A stretch of DNA of 29,458 nucleotides, from contig JAUIFJ010000035.1 in assembly GCA_030429345.1 (NCBI GenBank), forward strand, positions 1 to 29,458. Direction: 5' to 3'. Below are positions 25,514-29,458 of this stretch, in pieces (position 1 is the stretch's first letter; each line of letters begins with the position of its first letter). The DNA comes from a bacterium. Lineage in GTDB: Bacteria > CAIWAD01. Position numbers and translations under genes: made by a program. Under the pieces are notes generated by a model. That model was not told the origin of the DNA. It searched no databases and saw only the letters and a list, made by a program, of their open reading frames with translations.

Positions 25514-27717
25514 TACCAGTCCGCGCTCTGGTCATGACGATCCACCCGGATCACCTTGGGGAGGGCCTTGATCTTGTTGATGATCTGCTGCAGGTGGTTC
25601 AGGCTCTTCACATCCAACACGCAGCGGCCGATCGCCAGCTCGTCCTGGCGCTTCATGGTGAACTGGGTGATGTTGACATCCAGGTTGGCCAGGCATTCGC
25701 TGATGTCGTGGATCAGGTTCTTGCGGTCGCTGGCGACGATCATCAGGCGGGCATTGAAATTGTCGGAACGGTCGCTGTCCCATTCCACATCCACTTGCCG
25801 TTCGCTGCGGCCGATCATGCGGCTGACATTGGCGCAGTTGCTGCGGTGGATCTTGACTCCCTGCCCCGTCGCCACGAAGCCGACGATGTCGTCTCCGGGC
25901 AGCGGCTGACAGCAGCGGGCAAACTGCACGGCCATGTTGCCCAGCCCGCCAATGCGGACGGCGCTCTTGCGGGCCTTCTTCTTGTCGCCGCCGCGGCGGA
26001 AAATGCGCTTGAGCAGGGTGTCCTGTTCCGTCTCGCCGCTCTCCGGCAGGATCTTGCGCATGAGGGTCGCCAGGGACAGGTCGCCGGCGCCCAGGGCGGC
26101 GTAGAGCTGGTCCACTCCGCGGAATCCGGAGGTCTGGGCCAGATCGGTCAGATTGACGCTGCGGATGCCCAGCTGCTCCTTTTCCAGCTCCTTGCGCAGG
26201 ATTTCTTCGCCCAGGTCGCGGCTTTCGTGCCAGCGCCTTTCCTTCAACCACCGACGAATCTTGCTGCGAGCGCGGTTGGTCTTGGCGATGCGCAGCCAGT
26301 CTTCCGAGGGCTTCTGGTTCTTCGCCGTGACGATCTCGACGATCGAGCCGCTGGTGAGCTCCGCGTCCAGTCCGACGAACTTCTGGTCGATGCGCGCGCC
26401 GCTGCAGGCAAGCCCCACATTGGTGTGGATGGCGAAGGCGAAGTCGATGGGGGTCGAGCCCTTGGGCAGCTTGTAGAGATCCCCCTTGGGCGAGAAGACG
26501 AAAACGTCGTCCTGGTAGAGGTTGATCTTGAAGTCTTCCAGGAACTCCGTGCTGTCGGAGTCGGCGACATTCTCGTCGAGCACCTGCTTGATCCACTTGA
26601 AGAAATCGCCCAGGTGCTGGTCGCGCTTGCCGCCCTCCTTGTAGATCCAGTGCGCCGCCAGGCCGAACTCGGCGACGCGGTTCATCTCCTCCGTGCGGAT
26701 CTGGATCTCCAGGGTCCGCCCGCCCGGACCGACCACTTTCGTGTGCAGGCTCTGGTAGCCGTTGGACTTGGGCGTGGCCACATAGTCGCTGAACTTGTCC
26801 GTGATCGGATTGTAGATGTTGTGGACGGCGCCGAGCACGAAGTAGCAGTCCTCGATGCGGTCGACCATGATGCGGATGGCGAAGAGGTCGAGGATCTCCT
26901 CGAAGGTCTTGCGGCGGTTGTGGATCTTGTTGAAGATCGAGTAGAAGTGCTTCGGCCGGCCGTAGATGCGGTGTTGCACGCCGTAGGAGACGAGCTTCTC
27001 GCGGATCGGGGCGATCGCCTGCTCGATGACCTCCTCGCGCTCCTCGCGCTTGAGCTCGATCTTGTCGATCAGCTGGGCGTAGAACTCGGGCTCGAGCACC
27101 TTGAGACAAAGGTCCTCCAGCTCCCACTTGATGGAGCCCATGCCGAAGCGATGCGCGAGAGGAGCGTATACTTCCAGTGTCTCACGGGCGATGCGCCCGG
27201 CCTTCTCCGGGGCAAGGCTGCCGATGGTCCGCATGTTGTGCAGGCGATCGGCGAACTTCACGAAGATCACGCGGATGTCGCGCGACATTGACAGCAGCAT
27301 CTTGCGGTAGTTGACGCTCTGCCTGTGCTCTGTGCTGGCGAACTTGAGCCCGCCGATTTTTGTCACACCGTCCACGATCACGGCGACGTGCTCGCCGAAC
27401 TCGCGCGCGACATCGTGCAGGTCCACGCTCTCGCAGTCCTCGACCGTGTCGTGGAGCAGCGCGGCGACCAGCGTGTCCGTGTCCATGCGCTGTCTCACAA
27501 GGATCTGCAGCACGGCCACGGGATGCACGATGTAGGGCTCGCCCGACTTGCGGGTCTGCCCCTCGTGCGCCGTCCGGGCGAAATCGAAGGCGCGCAGGAT
27601 GGTCTCGTCATCCAGGGGCGGACCGCCCTGCGGGGCCTTCTGCAGGGTCTCGATGACGGTTTCGCGCAGCTCGTCGCGTGTTTCGCCGGGGCGTGTCGTG
27701 TCCGTAGGCGCGGCCAC
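25513..27717 (-). CDS. rel: Bifunctional (p)ppGpp synthetase/hydrolase (Rel/SpoT homologue)
   Basis: 734 residues with the full long-RSH layout: HD hydrolase domain (H51, H89-D90 in LLHDTVED), synthetase domain (RIYGRPKHFYSIFNKI, then DYVATPKSNGYQSLHT and EIQIRTEEMN), TGS domain (VFVFSPKGDLYKLPKGSTP, about 400-460), and a C-terminal ACT domain. It makes and degrades the stringent-response alarmone in the cytoplasm. The HD motif is intact, so hydrolase activity is expected. At the position that reads RFKD in bifunctional Rel and EFDD in RelA it has KFSD (308-311): the catalytic Asp is kept but the charge pattern fits neither class. The start is GTG 27717, directly abutting the dnaB TAG, with AGGGA 7 nt before that stop-start junction. 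It overlaps the Nudix start at its own stop. Confidence 0.95.
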   Translation of the reverse strand: MAAPTDTTRPGETRDELRETVIETLQKAPQGGPPLDDETILRAFDFARTAHEGQTRKSGEPYIVHPVAVLQILVRQRMDTDTLVAALLHDTVEDCESVDLHDVAREFGEHVAVIVDGVTKIGGLKFASTEHRQSVNYRKMLLSMSRDIRVIFVKFADRLHNMRTIGSLAPEKAGRIARETLEVYAPLAHRFGMGSIKWELEDLCLKVLEPEFYAQLIDKIELKREEREEVIEQAIAPIREKLVSYGVQHRIYGRPKHFYSIFNKIHNRRKTFEEILDLFAIRIMVDRIEDCYFVLGAVHNIYNPITDKFSDYVATPKSNGYQSLHTKVVGPGGRTLEIQIRTEEMNRVAEFGLAAHWIYKEGGKRDQHLGDFFKWIKQVLDENVADSDSTEFLEDFKINLYQDDVFVFSPKGDLYKLPKGSTPIDFAFAIHTNVGLACSGARIDQKFVGLDAELTSGSIVEIVTAKNQKPSEDWLRIAKTNRARSKIRRWLKERRWHESRDLGEEILRKELEKEQLGIRSVNLTDLAQTSGFRGVDQLYAALGAGDLSLATLMRKILPESGETEQDTLLKRIFRRGGDKKKARKSAVRIGGLGNMAVQFARCCQPLPGDDIVGFVATGQGVKIHRSNCANVSRMIGRSERQVDVEWDSDRSDNFNARLMIVASDRKNLIHDISECLANLDVNITQFTMKRQDELAIGRCVLDVKSLNHLQQIINKIKALPKVIRVDRHDQSADW

Positions 27718-29196
27718 CTAGAAGTCCCTGTCGTCCGGATCGCCGCCGGAGACATTGGGCAGGGCCGAGCTGCCCGGGCGGGCGTAGGCCTCCGGGGGGA
27801 TTCCGCCTCCGCCCTGTGTTACGCCGGGCGGAGGGGCGATGTTCGCCAGGTCCTTGAAGCGGCCGGTCTCCTTGTCGAAAAAGAGCTTGACCGTTCCCGT
27901 GGGGCCGTTGCGATGTTTGCCGACAATGATCTCGGCCAGGCCCTCCACCGGGTTGCCCTCCTCGTCGGTGCTCATGTATACTTCCGGCCGGTAGACGAAG
28001 AACACCAGGTCCGCGTCCTGCTCGATGGCGCCCGAATCGCGCAGGTCGCTCAGCATGGGCCGTTTGTCGCCGCCGCGCTGCTCGACCTGGCGGCTGAGCT
28101 GACTCAGGGCGATGACGGGAATGCTCAGCTCCTTGGCCAGCGCCTTGAGGGCCTTGGAGACCGCGGCAATGCCCAGCTGGTGGGTCTCCGTGTTGGGCAG
28201 GGTCATCAGCTGCAGGTAATCGACGATCAGCAAGTCGATGGTGTTGCGGTTGCAAAGGCGGCGCGCCTTGCTGCGCAGCTCGGCCACGGTGATCCCCGGC
28301 GTCTCGTCTATAAAGATCTTGTAGTTGCTCAGTTCATTGACTGCGGTGCCGACGCGCACGCTCTCGTCGCCGTGGTTGAAGCGCTTCAGGCGAATGCTCT
28401 GGCCGCTGACTCCGCTGATCGTGCTGATCATGCGGTAGGCCAACTGCTCGGCGGACATTTCCAGGCTGAAGAAGGCCACCGTGCTGCCGGCGCGGCCGGC
28501 GTTCATCGCCAGGTTGAGCACGAAGGCGGTTTTGCCCATGCTGGGCCGGGCCGCGAGGATCAGCAGGTCGGTCCGCTGCAGGCCGCTGGTCAGCTTGTTC
28601 AGGTCGGTGAAGCCCGTGTCCACTCCCAGCAGGCCGTCGGTCTGCTCCATCTGTTCCAGGCGCATCATGGTCTGATCCATGAGGTCCTGCATGCTGACCA
28701 TGTCCTGGGAATGCTGGTTGTGGCTGATCTCGAAGAAGGACTGCTCGGCCATGTCGAGCAACTCTTCGGGATTGGCAGCCGGGCCGAAGGCCTCGTTGAC
28801 CAGGCGACCGCTGGCACTGATCACGTGACGCAGGATGGCCTTCTTGCGCACGATGTCGGCGTGATACTCCACGTTGCCGGAGCTCTCGACGGCCAGGCTC
28901 AGTTCCTGCAGGCGGGCGATGCCGCCGGCCTCCTCGAGCAGGTCGCGCGGCTTCTTTTCCTCGGCAGAGAGCTCCTGCAGGGCTTCCCGCACACTGATCT
29001 GGTCCACAGGCCGGCTGTTGTTCGCCAGGCGCATCATGGCCCGGTAGATCAACTTGTGCTGCAGATCGTAGAAATTGTCGTCGCTGTGCAGGATCTGCCC
29101 TACCCGGTCGACCGCGTCGGGGTCGATCAGCATGGCGCCGAGCACAGCCTCCTCGGCCTCGCGGGAATGCGGGGGAATGCGGGTCGTTTCATCCAT
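27718..29196 (-). CDS. dnaB: Replicative DNA helicase DnaB
   Basis: 492 residues, normal for DnaB. The N-terminal domain begins [18 protein letters not shown], the usual DnaB start. The RecA-like domain has Walker A in [10 protein letters not shown] (K222), [11 protein letters not shown], Walker [11 protein letters not shown], and [12 protein letters not shown] with [14 protein letters not shown], all diagnostic. It unwinds DNA ahead of the replisome as a ring hexamer. The C-terminal tail after about 460 is Gly/Pro-rich and probably disordered. ATG 29196 fits the family start; the ribosome site is weak. It is the first gene of the leftward dnaB-rel-nudix series. There is no sign of an intein, which often sits in the Walker A region of this gene. 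Confidence 0.97.
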   Translation of the reverse strand: MDETTRIPPHSREAEEAVLGAMLIDPDAVDRVGQILHSDDNFYDLQHKLIYRAMMRLANNSRPVDQISVREALQELSAEEKKPRDLLEEAGGIARLQELSLAVESSGNVEYHADIVRKKAILRHVISASGRLVNEAFGPAANPEELLDMAEQSFFEISHNQHSQDMVSMQDLMDQTMMRLEQMEQTDGLLGVDTGFTDLNKLTSGLQRTDLLILAARPSMGKTAFVLNLAMNAGRAGSTVAFFSLEMSAEQLAYRMISTISGVSGQSIRLKRFNHGDESVRVGTAVNELSNYKIFIDETPGITVAELRSKARRLCNRNTIDLLIVDYLQLMTLPNTETHQLGIAAVSKALKALAKELSIPVIALSQLSRQVEQRGGDKRPMLSDLRDSGAIEQDADLVFFVYRPEVYMSTDEEGNPVEGLAEIIVGKHRNGPTGTVKLFFDKETGRFKDLANIAPPPGVTQGGGGIPPEAYARPGSSALPNVSGGDPDDRDF

Positions 29197-29303
29197 CAGG
29201 GCATCCGATCCAGGTTCTGCAAGTGGGTCTGGAGTCTACCAAAAAGACCGGTGGCCTGACACGGAGGAAGTGCCCCTCAAGAACCCTGTTAGCCACCGCC
29301 CCT

Positions 29304-29458
29304 GGCAACGTCCCTGGCACCGTCCCTGGCACCGTCCCTGGCACCGTGCCTGGCACCGTCCTTGGCACCGTGCCTGGTACCGTCCCTGGCACCGTCCTTG
29401 GCACCGTCCTTGGCACCGTCCTTGGCACCGTCCCTGGCACCGTCCCTGGCACGGTCCT
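29304..29458. repeat. 12-bp tandem array, at least 13 units, running off the right edge
   Basis: GGCACC-type units sit in 12-bp register from 29304 (GGCAAC) to 29448 (GGCACG), joined by GTCCCT, GTCCTT or GTGCCT. It is the same family and orientation as the array at 20264-20506, but with more variants: GTGCCT twice and one GGTACC. It lies 108 bp upstream of the dnaB start. Again all six frames are open. The 29197-29303 stretch between it and dnaB holds no gene or clear promoter. Confidence 0.92.

Noticed and set aside
29189-29452. GTVP-repeat peptide gene upstream of dnaB
   Set aside because: It is the 12-bp array read in one of six equally open frames, with no ribosome site and no non-repeat coding sequence.
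1-29458. tRNA or rRNA genes
   Set aside because: I scanned the gene-free stretches and found no cloverleaf with a T-loop GTTCRA and CCA-type end, and no rRNA-like sequence.

Overview
This is a GC-rich window (roughly 60-65% by eye) from a Gram-negative, probably anaerobic or facultative bacterium. Four secreted proteins end in the PNPFNP...GLASGVY...MLLLK type of C-terminal sorting module (type IX secretion / FlgD-Ig-like). That module, the calcium-binding DxNxNGxPDEC repeats, the multihaem cytochromes and a ferredoxin-dependent 2-oxoacid oxidoreductase point to the FCB superphylum or a neighbouring candidate phylum (Krumholzibacteriota- or Eisenbacteria-like). The lineage is inference; there is no rRNA gene in the window.

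Layout. The left edge holds the last 48 codons of an IS4-type transposase, followed by palindromic elements. On the minus strand from 8585 down to 400 lie two tandem paralogous beta-propeller (LVIVD-like) secreted proteins, an RCC1-repeat secreted protein and a CPA2/Kef-type cation:proton antiporter with an RCK domain. On the plus strand, 9139-11940 is a compact operon for a 2-oxoacid:ferredoxin oxidoreductase: ferredoxin subunit, alpha subunit, and a fused beta-gamma subunit, closed by a strong terminator. A repeat-rich intergenic region follows. Next, on the minus strand, come a secreted beta-helix protein and a small dual-specificity-type phosphatase. Divergent from them is a 1697-residue secreted pentahaem cytochrome (15061-20154), then a 20-copy 12-bp tandem array and a phosphomannomutase/phosphoglucomutase gene. 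The right part is minus strand: dnaB, a Rel/SpoT (p)ppGpp enzyme and a CoA-type Nudix hydrolase in a tightly packed series, then a pair of paralogous trihaem cytochromes. A second 12-bp array of the same type lies upstream of dnaB and runs off the window.

The main discovery candidate is the upstream member of that cytochrome pair (23211-24665). Its reading frame is interrupted by one UGA at codon 47, exactly where the adjacent paralogue has a cysteine (DCGC versus DCG-UGA). The UGA is followed by a bacterial SECIS-like hairpin: 12 nt, a 6-bp stem and a GGUCUU loop, all enclosed by a perfect 8-bp lower stem. I read it as a selenocysteine-containing, exported, haem-binding relative of 5'-nucleotidase-type metallophosphoesterases whose metal ligands are largely lost. 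Gene callers would truncate it to an internal start and lose both the signal peptide and the Cys-Gly-Sec motif.

Taken together the window combines housekeeping functions (replication, stringent response, CoA clean-up, sugar phosphate metabolism), low-potential ferredoxin metabolism, and a large exported complement with eleven CXXCH haem sites in three proteins.
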